From: Pseudoclavibacter sp. RFBB5
Lineage (GTDB): Bacteria; Actinomycetota; Actinomycetes; Actinomycetales; Microbacteriaceae
NCBI RefSeq assembly: GCF_002931555.1
Contig: NZ_PSTZ01000007.1
Location: 62,001-126,000, forward strand
Length of the DNA: 64,000 bases
Reading direction: 5' to 3'
A model generated the notes under the pieces. That model ran no database searches. It worked only from the letters and a program-made list of their open reading frames with translations, and was not told the DNA's origin. The position numbers and the translations under genes are program-made. This document shows positions 33,280 to 41,265 of this stretch, in pieces. Numbering within the stretch: position 1 is the first letter of the stretch; each line of letters begins with the position of its first letter.

Positions 33280-34224
33280 TCAGAGCTCTGAGAGCCCTCG
33301 TCCATCGAAGAACTTGCCGGCCTTGTAGAGGATGGGCGCGTCGTCGGTGGTCGTCGCGTGGTGCACGCGGCCGATGAAGATGGTGTGGGTGAGGGCCTGG
33401 AAGCGTTCCTTGATCTCGACCTCGATCGACGCGGACGAGCCGTCGATGAGGGGGCTGCCATCCGGCCCTTCGTGCCACGTGATGTCGGCGAACTTGTCTG
33501 GACTCTTCGAGGCGAAGGTGGCGAGCACATCCTGCTGCTCGCTCGACAGGATGTTGATGCCGAGGTTCGTCGACCGGAAGAGCGACGGGTAGGTCGAGGA
33601 TGACTTCTGCACGCAGACGAGCACGAGGGGCGGGTCGAGCGACACCGAGGAGTAGGCGCTCACGGCGAGACCGCGCGGCTTGCCTTCCTCATCCTTCGTG
33701 GTCACGACCGTGACGCCGGAGATGAACTGCTTGTTGAACGCCTTGAGCATCTCGCGCGGGGGCGCCGCAGACTCGTCAGCGTAGTCATCCTCAGCGTCCT
33801 CGAACGCCGAGCGCAGCGAGGGCAGGCCGAGGTTGGCGAGGAGCTCCGCGGAGTCCCAGGTCACACGCTCGGAGGAGACGAGCCCGTCCCGAAGGGTGCC
33901 GTAGTTGGATCCGTTCGTGACGACGCGCTTGCCCGTCGGGGGGACCGTGCCGAGCGGCTGGCTGAACGTGCCGTCGGAGGTCCAGAAGACGGCGAGGGCG
34001 TCATCCTCGACCAGGACTCGATCGATGCGCGTGACGAGATCCGGGAACGCGGCGCGCACCTCGGTGACCTCCTGCTTGAACTCGTCGAGCGCGGAGACTC
34101 GACCTGACCGTGTGCTCTCGCGCTGATAGTCCTCCGTCACGAGAGCTTCGAACGCACCGAAGTCACCCCGATCCCACGCGTCGGACCATGCAGCTGCGAC
34201 AGCATCTTTGATGTTTGCTTGCAT
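33280..34224 (-). CDS. NTF2/SnoaL-like domain fused to a flavin reductase domain
   Basis: A 314-residue two-domain protein. Residues 1-140 have a SnoaL/NTF2-like fold (AAWSDAWDRGDFGAFEALV; FPDLVTRIDRVLVEDDALAVFWTSDG). Residues 155-314 are a FMN-binding flavin reductase (FNKQFISGVTVVTTKDEEGKPRGLAVSAYSSVSLDPPLVLVCV), the type that feeds reduced flavin to two-component monooxygenases. The likely partner is the luciferase-like monooxygenase at 38799. Stand-alone reductases of this type are about 165 residues, so the extra domain is notable; it may process a pathway intermediate. The ATG has no ribosome binding site and lies 7 bases after TACGCT, hence leaderless. It diverges from the GntR gene. 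Confidence 0.85.
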   Translation of the reverse strand: MQANIKDAVAAAWSDAWDRGDFGAFEALVTEDYQRESTRSGRVSALDEFKQEVTEVRAAFPDLVTRIDRVLVEDDALAVFWTSDGTFSQPLGTVPPTGKRVVTNGSNYGTLRDGLVSSERVTWDSAELLANLGLPSLRSAFEDAEDDYADESAAPPREMLKAFNKQFISGVTVVTTKDEEGKPRGLAVSAYSSVSLDPPLVLVCVQKSSSTYPSLFRSTNLGINILSSEQQDVLATFASKSPDKFADITWHEGPDGSPLIDGSSASIEVEIKERFQALTHTIFIGRVHHATTTDDAPILYKAGKFFDGRGLSEL

Positions 34225-34347
34225 GCAACGGAGCGTAACCCCGGGTTCATGTATGCGTCAACGGTTCGTTGTAAACGTTGGGTTTCCTGGGAAAGATGGG
34301 GCCCGTTGACAATCCTGTGACATGCCAGCTAGCTTTCTTGTATGCAA
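34219..34347. promoter_or_regulatory. Mirror-image leaderless promoters with TTG(C/T)ATGCAA operators
   Basis: Reverse promoter: TTGACG (complement of 34256-34261), 18-base spacer, TACGCT (complement of 34232-34237), 7 bases, ATG 34224. Forward promoter: TTGACA (34306-34311), 18-base spacer, TAGCTT (34330-34335), 6 bases, ATG 34342. The palindromes TTGCATGCAA (34219-34228) and TTGTATGCAA (34338-34347) cover the two start codons, and a third related box ATGTATGCGT lies at 34249-34258 beside the reverse -35. These fit operators of the GntR regulator encoded at 34342. Confidence 0.65.
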
Positions 34348-35049
34348 CAGATCACGCCCCTGGGTCTCGGTGATGAGGCCTACGCAGACCTCCCGCTCCT
34401 CGAGCGGCTCCGGCGCCTCGTGACGAGCGGGACGTACCCTCCGGGCGATCCGATGCCGGAGCTCGTGCTCGCGCAGGAGTTCGGCGTGAGCCGCACGCCC
34501 ATCCGCGAGGCGCTCAAGCAGCTCGAGAACGAGGGCCTCGTCGAGATCCGCCCCCGCGTCGGGACGTTCGTGCGGACACCGACTCGGCGCGAGATCGTGG
34601 AGCTCTTCCAACTCAAGGAGTCGCTGGAAGGCCTCGCCGCGAACCTGCTCGCCCGGCGCGGGCCGACCTCAGAGCTCGCGGCCCTCACACGCAACCTCGA
34701 CGAGAGCGATGCCGCCGTCCGCGCGAACGACACGGCCGAGTACGCACGCCTCGTGCACGAGTTCCACTGGACGATCGTGCTCGGAGCCGACAACGCGAAG
34801 CTCGCCGAGCACTACGAGCGCCTCATGAACCAGCTTGCGTACCACCGCATCGTGCTCCGCACCATCGAGCGCCCCGGCCGTCTGCTCGCATCCGACCATG
34901 AGCACCATGCCATCGTGCGGTCGATCGTGGAGAAGGACGCCATCGGCGCCGAGTTCGCGATGCGCACCCACGTCGAGGCCTCGAGCCGGGCAGCGCTCGC
35001 ACCGGAAGACCACGGCAACCCCGCCGAAAGCGAGTCGGCGCACGCCTGA
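34342..35049 (+). CDS. GntR-family transcriptional regulator (FCD subfamily)
   Basis: A 235-residue regulator: winged helix-turn-helix (PLLERLRRLVTSGTYPPGDPMPE; EFGVSRTPIREALKQLENEGLVEIRPRVGTFV) and an all-helical FCD effector domain with the metal/ligand-binding His/Asp pattern (EYARLVHEFHWTIV; HHAIVRSIVEKD). FCD regulators bind carboxylates or catabolic intermediates, and most repress their cluster. The start codon coincides with the predicted transcription start and sits inside a palindromic box, so it should repress itself. It heads the DUF1185-monooxygenase operon, 45 bases before the next gene. Confidence 0.92.
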   Translation: MQQITPLGLGDEAYADLPLLERLRRLVTSGTYPPGDPMPELVLAQEFGVSRTPIREALKQLENEGLVEIRPRVGTFVRTPTRREIVELFQLKESLEGLAANLLARRGPTSELAALTRNLDESDAAVRANDTAEYARLVHEFHWTIVLGADNAKLAEHYERLMNQLAYHRIVLRTIERPGRLLASDHEHHAIVRSIVEKDAIGAEFAMRTHVEASSRAALAPEDHGNPAESESAHA

Positions 35050-35094
35050 CCCGCTGGCGCTCGCTCGCGAACGATAGGAAGACCAGGAGCCACC

Positions 35095-35751
35095 ATGACC
35101 ACCACCGTCACTGCAACAGAGCAGCACGGCGATGCCCTGCTCGAACGGGCCGTCGCGCTCGGGGTTCGGAAGATCTTCACCGCGTACGAGGACGTCATCT
35201 CCGACGGCGGCGTCGACGCGCCCGCGGCGATCCGGCAGGCAAGCGCCGTTGCGGTCGTCCGCAACCCGTGGATCGGGCAGGGCAAGCTCGCCGACCTCAC
35301 CGAAGCGACCGCCGAGGTCGCGCCGGTCGTCGCAAAGCTCCTCAGCGACCGACTCCTCGCTGCCCTCGGGGGTGCCGGCAAGGTCGAGGCCTTCGGCAAG
35401 GCGGCGGTTGTCGGGCTCGAGGGCGAGATCGAGCACGCTGGTGCCCTCATCCACACCCCGTACTTCGGGAACCTGCTGCGCGAGTTCCTCGAGGGCACCT
35501 CGATCATCTGCTTCTCCGACACCAGGGCTGATGCCGGCGGCGACCTCCGTGTGCCGCTCTGGCACAAGACTGCGGCCGCGACGCGCAGCCACTACCAATC
35601 GCTCGACGTGCACCTCGCGGATGCGCCGCACCGCGACGAGATCGCGGTCATCGCGGTCGCCTCCTCTGGACCCCGCCCACATCCCCGCATCGGCGACCGC
35701 ACGACTGACGTGCCGGTCACCTCGGACATCCTGAAAGGAATCACCGCATGA
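35095..35751 (+). CDS. DUF1185 (amino acid synthesis) family protein, first copy
   Basis: A 218-residue member of the DUF1185 family, annotated amino acid synthesis without established chemistry. Conserved stretches are VVRNPWIGQGKLADL, FGKAAVVGLEGEIEHAGALIHTPYFG and RSHYQSLDVHLADAPHRDE. It has extra N- and C-terminal residues relative to the second copy. A strong AGGAG-like site (CAGGAG) precedes the ATG. Its stop overlaps the start of the second copy (ATGA), so the two may form a complex. In this setting a hydrolytic or deaminating step on a ring-opened intermediate is a reasonable guess, not shown. Confidence 0.82.
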   Translation: MTTTVTATEQHGDALLERAVALGVRKIFTAYEDVISDGGVDAPAAIRQASAVAVVRNPWIGQGKLADLTEATAEVAPVVAKLLSDRLLAALGGAGKVEAFGKAAVVGLEGEIEHAGALIHTPYFGNLLREFLEGTSIICFSDTRADAGGDLRVPLWHKTAAATRSHYQSLDVHLADAPHRDEIAVIAVASSGPRPHPRIGDRTTDVPVTSDILKGITA

Positions 35752-36299
35752 AGGTTCGCAGAGTCATCACCATCGTCGACGAGACGCTCATCGAGGGAGG
35801 CCGCGAGGTCTCACCGGCGGCACGCACAGCGGTCGTCGCGGCGATCATCGACAACCCGTGGGCTGGCCAGGGCTTCGTCGAGGACCTGACCGCGGGCATC
35901 GACGCGGTCGCCTCCGAGCTCGGGGAGCTGCTCGCGCCCCGCGTCATCGAGGCGCTCGGCGCTCCGCTCGAGGCCTACGGCAAGGCGGCGATCATCGGCC
36001 TGAACGGCGAGGTCGAGCACGGGTCGGCGCTGATCCACACGCTCAAGTTCGGCGATCACTTCCGCAAGGCGGCGAACGCGAGCACGCTGCTCCCCGCCGT
36101 CGAGAAGCGCGGGCCGGCCGGAGTGGCCTTCGACATCCCCCTCAAGCACTTCACCGACGCGACCATCCGCTCGCACCACCAGTCGTTCGAGGTGCGCATC
36201 GCGGATGCGCCGCACCCGGACGAGATCCTCATCGCGCTGGCAGGCGCGGCGCAGGGACGCCCGCAGCAGCGGCTCGCGGCGCTCTCCACCGAGCTCTAG
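35748..36299 (+). CDS. DUF1185 (amino acid synthesis) family protein, second copy
   Basis: A 183-residue paralogue of the preceding protein: IIDNPWAGQGFVEDL, YGKAAIIGLNGEVEHGSALIHTLKFG and RSHHQSFEVRIADAPHPDE align with the first copy, including the Gly-Glu-x-Glu-His-(A/G) core that could bind a metal or substrate. It is the standard family length. Translationally coupled to the first copy (ATGA), it is followed after 10 bases by the hydrolase gene. Adjacent, diverged copies suggest a heteromeric enzyme or two successive reactions. Confidence 0.85.
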   Translation: MKVRRVITIVDETLIEGGREVSPAARTAVVAAIIDNPWAGQGFVEDLTAGIDAVASELGELLAPRVIEALGAPLEAYGKAAIIGLNGEVEHGSALIHTLKFGDHFRKAANASTLLPAVEKRGPAGVAFDIPLKHFTDATIRSHHQSFEVRIADAPHPDEILIALAGAAQGRPQQRLAALSTEL

Positions 36300-36309
36300 G
36301 GGAGCGACC

Positions 36310-37086
36310 GTGAGCTCGACCCAGGCGCAGCAGACCCCCATCGTGCTGCTGCACGGTGTGGGGCTCGACCGCACGATGTGGGCCCCGGTCGAGGCCCTGC
36401 TCGGCGAGCGGGCCGTCGCTCTCGATCTTCCCGGCCACGGAGCCCAGCCCCCGCTGCGCGCACCAACCTCGCTCGCCGACTTCGCGGCCGACATCGAAGG
36501 GCGACTGCCTGACGGGCCGATCCACCTCGTCGGCTTCTCGCTCGGCGCGCTCGCCGCGCAGCACATCGCGAGCCGCGCACCGGAGCGCGTCGCGACGCTC
36601 ACCTGCGTGAGCTCGGTCTGCCGACGCACACCGGATGAACGTGCCGCGGTGCTCGAGCGTCTCGCGTCGGCGCGCACCGACTTCGGCGCGACCGTCGAGC
36701 GGTCGCTCGAACGCTGGTACTCGGGCAGCGGCGTGAGCGCTTCGACGATCGCCGAGACGAGGCGAGTGCTCGAAGCCAACGACGTCGAGTCGTTCGGGCA
36801 CGCGTACGAGATCTTCGCGACCGGCGACCAGCAGGTGTCGGACGCGCTCGGCGCGATCACGGCGCCGGCCCTCGCCATCACGGGGGAGCTCGACCCAGGA
36901 TCGACCCCGGACATGACCCGCAGGCTGGCCGACGCCATCCCCGGCACGCGAACCCAAGTCGTCCCCGGCGTGCGGCACATGCTCCCGGTCGAAGCACCTT
37001 CCACGCTCGTCGACGAGCTCGAAGCGCTCATCGGCGACGCAGAACTCTCCATCCAACGGCATCACGAAGGAGCACACCATGACTGA
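36310..37086 (+). CDS. Alpha/beta hydrolase (enol-lactonase-like)
   Basis: A 258-residue alpha/beta hydrolase resembling 3-oxoadipate enol-lactonase: LLHGVGLDRTMW, nucleophile Ser in GFSLGA, acid in ITGELDPGST, and catalytic His in VRHMLP. GTG at 36310 is chosen since GGGGAGC lies just upstream; longer forms extend into the preceding gene. Its 3' end overlaps the aldehyde dehydrogenase start by 8 bases. In the cluster it may hydrolyse a lactone, ester or N-formyl bond formed after ring opening. Confidence 0.85.
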   Translation: MSSTQAQQTPIVLLHGVGLDRTMWAPVEALLGERAVALDLPGHGAQPPLRAPTSLADFAADIEGRLPDGPIHLVGFSLGALAAQHIASRAPERVATLTCVSSVCRRTPDERAAVLERLASARTDFGATVERSLERWYSGSGVSASTIAETRRVLEANDVESFGHAYEIFATGDQQVSDALGAITAPALAITGELDPGSTPDMTRRLADAIPGTRTQVVPGVRHMLPVEAPSTLVDELEALIGDAELSIQRHHEGAHHD

Positions 37087-38560
37087 CCGCTACGGACACT
37101 TCATCGATGGGTCCTGGCGCGACCCCGCAGGCGGCGCCTACTTCGAGAGCATCAACCCGGCGACCCTCGAGGTGCTCTACGAGGCGGCCCGCGGCGATGC
37201 GGCCGACGTCGAGCTGGCCGTCGCCGCCGCGCGCCGCGCGTTCGAGGCGCCCAGCTGGAGCGGCCTCACCGCGACGCAGCGAGGGAAGCTCCTCCGGCGT
37301 CTCGGCGACCTCGTCGCCCAGAACGCCGACGAGCTCGCCCGCCTCGAGAGCCTCGACAACGGCAAGCTCCTCCGCGAGATGCGCGGCCAGCTCGCCTCAC
37401 TGCCCGAGTACCTCTACTACTACGGCGGTCTCGCCGACAAGATCCAGGGCTCGCAGATCCCGACCAGCAACCTGCAGATCCTCAACTACACGCAGCACGA
37501 GCCGCTCGGCGTCGTCGGCGCGATCACGCCCTGGAACTCCCCGCTCACGCTCACGACCTCCAAGCTCGCCCCGGCGCTCGCCGCAGGGAACACCGTGGTC
37601 ATCAAGCCGAGCGAGTACACGTCGCGCACCGTGCTCCGCTTCGCGCAGCTCGCGAGCGAGGCAGGCTTCCCCGACGGCGTCGTCAACGTCGTCACGGGCT
37701 TCGGGGCAGAGGCGGGCGCCGCGCTCGTCGAGAACCCCACCATCGCGAAGATCTCCTTCACCGGGTCGACTCGCACGGGCTCCGCGATCGCGGCGAGCGC
37801 CGCGGCCCGGTTCATCGGGTGCACGCTGGAGCTCGGCGGCAAGAGCCCGAACATCGTCTTCGACGACGCGAACATCGAGAACGCGGCGATGGGCGTCATC
37901 GCCGGCATCTACGCGGCCGCGGGGCAGACGTGCATCGCCGGGAGCCGCGTCTTCGCCCACAGGTCCGTCTACGATGAGCTGCTCGAGCGCGTCTCGACGC
38001 GGGCGAAGTCGATCGTCATCGGCGACCCCCTCGACGACGCGACCGAGCTGGGGCCCCTCGCGTTCGGCGACCAGCTCGAGAAGGTCCGCTCCTACGTCGG
38101 CATCGGCGTCGACGAGGGTGCAACCCTCTACGCGGGCGGCGGCAGACCCGACGTGGCCCTCCCCGGCTACTACTTCGAGCCGACCGTGCTCACCGACGTG
38201 ACCAACAGCATGCGCGTCGTCCGCGAGGAGATCTTCGGACCGGTCGCCGCGATCATGCCCTTCGACACCGAGGATGAGGTCGTCGGCCTCGCCAACGACA
38301 CCGAGTTCGGCCTCGCCGCCGGCGTCTGGACGCAGAACCTCGCCAGGGCGCACCGCATGTCTCGCCGACTCGAGGCGGGAACGATCTGGGTCAACACCTA
38401 CCGCGCCATGTCGCCCATGTCACCGAGGCAGGGCTTCAAGAGCTCCGGCGTCGGCATCGAGCACGGCATCGAGTCGATGCACGAGTACACGCGCCTCAAG
38501 AGCGTGTGGATCAACACCGACGAGTCACCCGTCGCCGACCCCTTCGTGATGCGGGGGTAG
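37079..38560 (+). CDS. Aldehyde dehydrogenase
   Basis: A 493-residue NAD(P)-dependent aldehyde dehydrogenase of normal length. NAD-binding ITPWNSPLTLT and VVIKPSEYTSRT, catalytic Glu in LELGGKSPN, catalytic Cys in GQTCIAGSRV, and EEIFGPVAAIMPFD. It should oxidise an aldehyde made by the monooxygenase-dependent ring cleavage to the acid. ATG at 37079 follows AAGGAG. The overlap with the hydrolase gene shows tight co-expression. Confidence 0.93.
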   Translation: MTDRYGHFIDGSWRDPAGGAYFESINPATLEVLYEAARGDAADVELAVAAARRAFEAPSWSGLTATQRGKLLRRLGDLVAQNADELARLESLDNGKLLREMRGQLASLPEYLYYYGGLADKIQGSQIPTSNLQILNYTQHEPLGVVGAITPWNSPLTLTTSKLAPALAAGNTVVIKPSEYTSRTVLRFAQLASEAGFPDGVVNVVTGFGAEAGAALVENPTIAKISFTGSTRTGSAIAASAAARFIGCTLELGGKSPNIVFDDANIENAAMGVIAGIYAAAGQTCIAGSRVFAHRSVYDELLERVSTRAKSIVIGDPLDDATELGPLAFGDQLEKVRSYVGIGVDEGATLYAGGGRPDVALPGYYFEPTVLTDVTNSMRVVREEIFGPVAAIMPFDTEDEVVGLANDTEFGLAAGVWTQNLARAHRMSRRLEAGTIWVNTYRAMSPMSPRQGFKSSGVGIEHGIESMHEYTRLKSVWINTDESPVADPFVMRG

Positions 38561-38565
38561 GGGCC

Positions 38566-38763
38566 ATGCCACTCATCGACATCTCGATCGCCAAGGGGCG
38601 CACACCCGAGCAGCTCCGCGCCCTCATCGACGGCGTCCACCGCGTCGCCGAAGAGACCGTCGGGGCCGCACCCGAGAACATCACGGTCGTCGTCCGCGAG
38701 ATCGAGCACGAGCACTGGTCGCGCGGCAACACGACGATCGCAGAACGAGCCCGCCGCAGCTGA
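38566..38763 (+). CDS. 4-oxalocrotonate tautomerase family protein
   Basis: A 65-residue tautomerase. Pro2 after the initiator Met is the expected catalytic base (MPLIDISIAKGRTPEQ), and the family segment ENITVVVREI is present. Typical members are 60-70 residues and form hexamers that interconvert enol and keto isomers of ring-cleavage products. The ATG is 5 bases after the aldehyde dehydrogenase stop. The Arg that usually follows position 11 (KGRT) is present. Confidence 0.88.
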   Translation: MPLIDISIAKGRTPEQLRALIDGVHRVAEETVGAAPENITVVVREIEHEHWSRGNTTIAERARRS

Positions 38764-38798
38764 CCGCGGAGCACATCCACTCTCGAAAGGACACGACA

Positions 38799-39842
38799 AT
38801 GCGTTTCTCTCTGTTCATCCACATGGAGCGCTGGGACGACTCCGTCAGCACCGAGCAGCTGTTCGCGGAGCTCGTCGAGCTGACGCTCCTCGCGGAGGAA
38901 GCCGGCTTCAGCACGGTGTGGATCGGCGAGCACCACTCCATGGAGTACACGATCTCGCCGAGCCCCATGCCGCAGCTCGCATACCTCGCAGCGGTCACGA
39001 CGAGGATCCGGCTCGGCGCCGGCACGATCATCGCCCCGTTCTGGAACCCGCTGCGCGTGGCCGGCGAGACGGCGCTGCTCGACGTCATCAGCGGCGGCCG
39101 CGCAGAGGTGGGGCTCGCCCGAGGTGCGTACCAGTTCGAGTTCGACCGCCTGGCCGGTGGCATGCCGGGCAAGGAAGGCGGGCAGCACCTGCGCGAGCTC
39201 ATCCCCGCCGTCCGCGAGCTGTGGCAGGGCGACTACGCGCACGACGGCGAGATCTGGCAGTTCCCCGTCTCGACGAGCGTGCCCAAACCCGTTCAGCGGC
39301 CGACGCCGCCCATGTGGGTGGCGGCCCGCGACCCCGACACGCACGACTTCGCCGTCGCCAACGGCTGCAACGTCATGGTGACGCCGCTCATGAAGGGCGA
39401 CGAGGAGGTCGCCGACCTCGTGAGCAAGTTCGAGACGGCCGTCGCCAACCATCCGGAGGTTGCACGCCCCGACATCATGGTGCTGCGCCACACCTACGTG
39501 CACGACGACGCCGACCCGGAGGGGTGGCGTCCGGCAGCCGAGGGCGTCAACAAGTTCTACCGCACGTTCGATGCCTGGTTCGGCAACAAGACCGACCCCG
39601 TCGACGGGTTCCTCGAGCCGAGCCCAGCGGCGAAGTTCGCCGAACGGCCCGAGTTCACGCCCGAGGCGCTCCACAAGACCGCGATGATCGGCACGGCGGA
39701 TGAGGTCATCGCTCGGCTGCGCGAGTACGAGGCGCTCGGCGTCGACGAGTTCAGCTTCTGGAGCGACAACTCGCTCTCGCACGAGCAGAAGAAGCGCTCG
39801 CTCGAGCTGTTCATCGAGAAGGTCGTCCCGGAGTTCTCGTAG
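38799..39842 (+). CDS. Luciferase-like (LLM class) flavin-dependent monooxygenase
   Basis: A 347-residue TIM-barrel monooxygenase of the bacterial luciferase family: FSLFIHMERWDDSV at strand one, TVWIGEHHSMEY, RIRLGAGTIIAPFWNPLRVAGE, and DVISGGRAEVGLARGAYQFEF. These enzymes use reduced FMN from a separate reductase to insert oxygen. The reductase is probably the fusion protein at 33280. AAAGGA precedes the ATG. It is the last gene of the operon, followed by a strong terminator. In this context it is the best candidate for the ring-opening step. Confidence 0.92.
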   Translation: MRFSLFIHMERWDDSVSTEQLFAELVELTLLAEEAGFSTVWIGEHHSMEYTISPSPMPQLAYLAAVTTRIRLGAGTIIAPFWNPLRVAGETALLDVISGGRAEVGLARGAYQFEFDRLAGGMPGKEGGQHLRELIPAVRELWQGDYAHDGEIWQFPVSTSVPKPVQRPTPPMWVAARDPDTHDFAVANGCNVMVTPLMKGDEEVADLVSKFETAVANHPEVARPDIMVLRHTYVHDDADPEGWRPAAEGVNKFYRTFDAWFGNKTDPVDGFLEPSPAAKFAERPEFTPEALHKTAMIGTADEVIARLREYEALGVDEFSFWSDNSLSHEQKKRSLELFIEKVVPEFS

Positions 39843-39853
39843 GACCTCCGCGA

Positions 39854-39910
39854 GACGGTGGACAGGCGGGCGGGTGCGGACACGCATCCGCCCGCAGGTG
39901 CGCCACCGTC
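39854..39910 (+). terminator. Terminator of the DUF1185-monooxygenase operon
   Basis: GCGGGCGGGTGCG (39866-39878) pairs with CGCATCCGCCCGC (39883-39895) around a GACA tetraloop: 13 pairs with one G-U. Outer arms GACGGTGG (39854-39861) and CCACCGTC (39903-39910) add eight more pairs. It begins 11 bases after the monooxygenase stop. Confidence 0.8.
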
Positions 39911-40030
39911 CTCCGCTGTGGTGAGTCGCATCTCCGGCACCAGGGGGAGGGATGTCAGCCGCCGGGGGGAAGCACGGCCCGCGTCGGCTCCGTAGCGTTG
40001 AGCGCAACGGAAACGACGATGGGAGATGAC

Positions 40031-40291
40031 ATGGACAGCACGCAGCAGGACGGCACTCGAGGTGGCGGCACCAACGGGTCGACCCAGATGGGGACCGGCA
40101 TCGCTGTCGGACTCGCGATCGGCGTCGCCCTCGCCCTCATCCTCGACAGCTGGGCGATCGGCCTCGCCCTCGGGCTCGTCCTCGGCATCGTGACGGGTGC
40201 GATCCTCGCCCGCCTGGCCAAGCGCGGCGGGCGTCCGGGAGACCCTCGTCCTGAGGACCCCCGTCCGGGCGCTACGCCTTCGGGCTCGTGA
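40031..40291 (+). CDS. Small glycine-zipper-type membrane protein
   Basis: An 86-residue protein with a polar Gly/Thr-rich N terminus, two adjacent hydrophobic segments (GIAVGLAIGVALALILDSWAIGLALGLVLGIVTGAILARL) with Gly/Ala every fourth residue, and a Pro/Arg-rich tail. The spacing suggests a glycine zipper able to pack helices in the membrane. Function unknown. The ATG at 40031 is supported by GGGAG five bases upstream; ATG 40019 overlaps that site. Its 3' end overlaps the converging DUF1295 gene by 20 bases. Confidence 0.65.
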   Translation: MDSTQQDGTRGGGTNGSTQMGTGIAVGLAIGVALALILDSWAIGLALGLVLGIVTGAILARLAKRGGRPGDPRPEDPRPGATPSGS

Positions 40292-41192
40292 GCCGCGGCA
40301 GCAGCACCGGCGTCTCGCGCTTGTACGCCTCGTAGTCGGCGTCGCCGCCCCACTTCTTGTCGGCCTTCGCCTCAAGCAGCGGGACGCCGCTGACGCGCAG
40401 GAGCAGGAGTGCGACGAAGATGGGGGAGATGAGCGCAACCCACTGCCAGCCCACCAGGACCGGCGCGGCGACGATGGCGACGCCCACCCAGAGCAGGATC
40501 TCGCCGAAGTAGTTGGGGTGGCGCGAACGCGACCAGAGGCCCGAGCGGATGAAGCGGCCCTTGTTCGCGGGATCCGCCTTGAAGGCGTTCTTCTGCAGGT
40601 CGGCGGCGACCTCGATGATGAACCCGGCCGCCCACACGACGATGCCGACGACGCCCAGCCAGCCGAACGGCTCGCGGTCGTCGGTGCCGCCCGCGATGGC
40701 GATCCAGGCCGCGGCCGCAGTGAGGCTCACCCACAGCCCCTGCATGATCCAGACGCGAAGGAAGCGCAGCTTGTCGCCCTTGATGTCGTCGAAGCGGTCG
40801 TCGGAGCCGGAGCGGTGGATGCGCGCGAAGAGGAACGACCCGAGGCGGAGCGCCCACAGGATGACCATGGCGCCGAGGACCCAGGCGCGCGCATCCGGTT
40901 CGGGGGCCGCGACGAGGAGGCCGATCGTGACGACGATGAACGTCGCGCTTCCCGTGAGGTCGAAGAAGCGCTCGGTCTTCGCTGCCGCGGACGGCAGGTA
41001 CACGAGGACCTGGATGAGGAAGGCCGCCGCGACCGCCCACGCGTAGAGGGGGATGCCGGCGAGCTGCGCTCCGCCCTGGCTCCCGGCGAGGGCGACGAGC
41101 GCCCCGATGAGGAGGGCGATGAGGATCGTGACGATCGTCGCCCTGTTCTTCTTGCCGGCGGTGCTGCTGCTCGCGGTGGTCTCGCTGCTCAT
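40272..41192 (-). CDS. DUF1295 membrane protein (steroid 5-alpha reductase-like)
   Basis: A 306-residue membrane protein with about seven helices. LWSRSRHPNYFGEILLWVG and the preceding FKADPANKGRFIRSG are the family signature of DUF1295, related to steroid 5-alpha reductases and isoprenylcysteine methyltransferases; the Arg-His-Pro-Asn segment contributes to NADPH or cofactor binding. The substrate, probably a lipid, is unknown. GAGAGG precedes the ATG. The next upstream gene on this strand is a fatty-acyl-CoA ligase, so a lipid role is plausible. Confidence 0.85.
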   Translation of the reverse strand: MSSETTASSSTAGKKNRATIVTILIALLIGALVALAGSQGGAQLAGIPLYAWAVAAAFLIQVLVYLPSAAAKTERFFDLTGSATFIVVTIGLLVAAPEPDARAWVLGAMVILWALRLGSFLFARIHRSGSDDRFDDIKGDKLRFLRVWIMQGLWVSLTAAAAWIAIAGGTDDREPFGWLGVVGIVVWAAGFIIEVAADLQKNAFKADPANKGRFIRSGLWSRSRHPNYFGEILLWVGVAIVAAPVLVGWQWVALISPIFVALLLLRVSGVPLLEAKADKKWGGDADYEAYKRETPVLLPRLTSPKA

Positions 41193-41265
41193 GCTGGTGC
41201 CTCTCGAGGCGTCGGGCGCCTGGAACTGGCGCCGGGTGAACGGGAAAAGTCGGTGGGGCCGTGCG

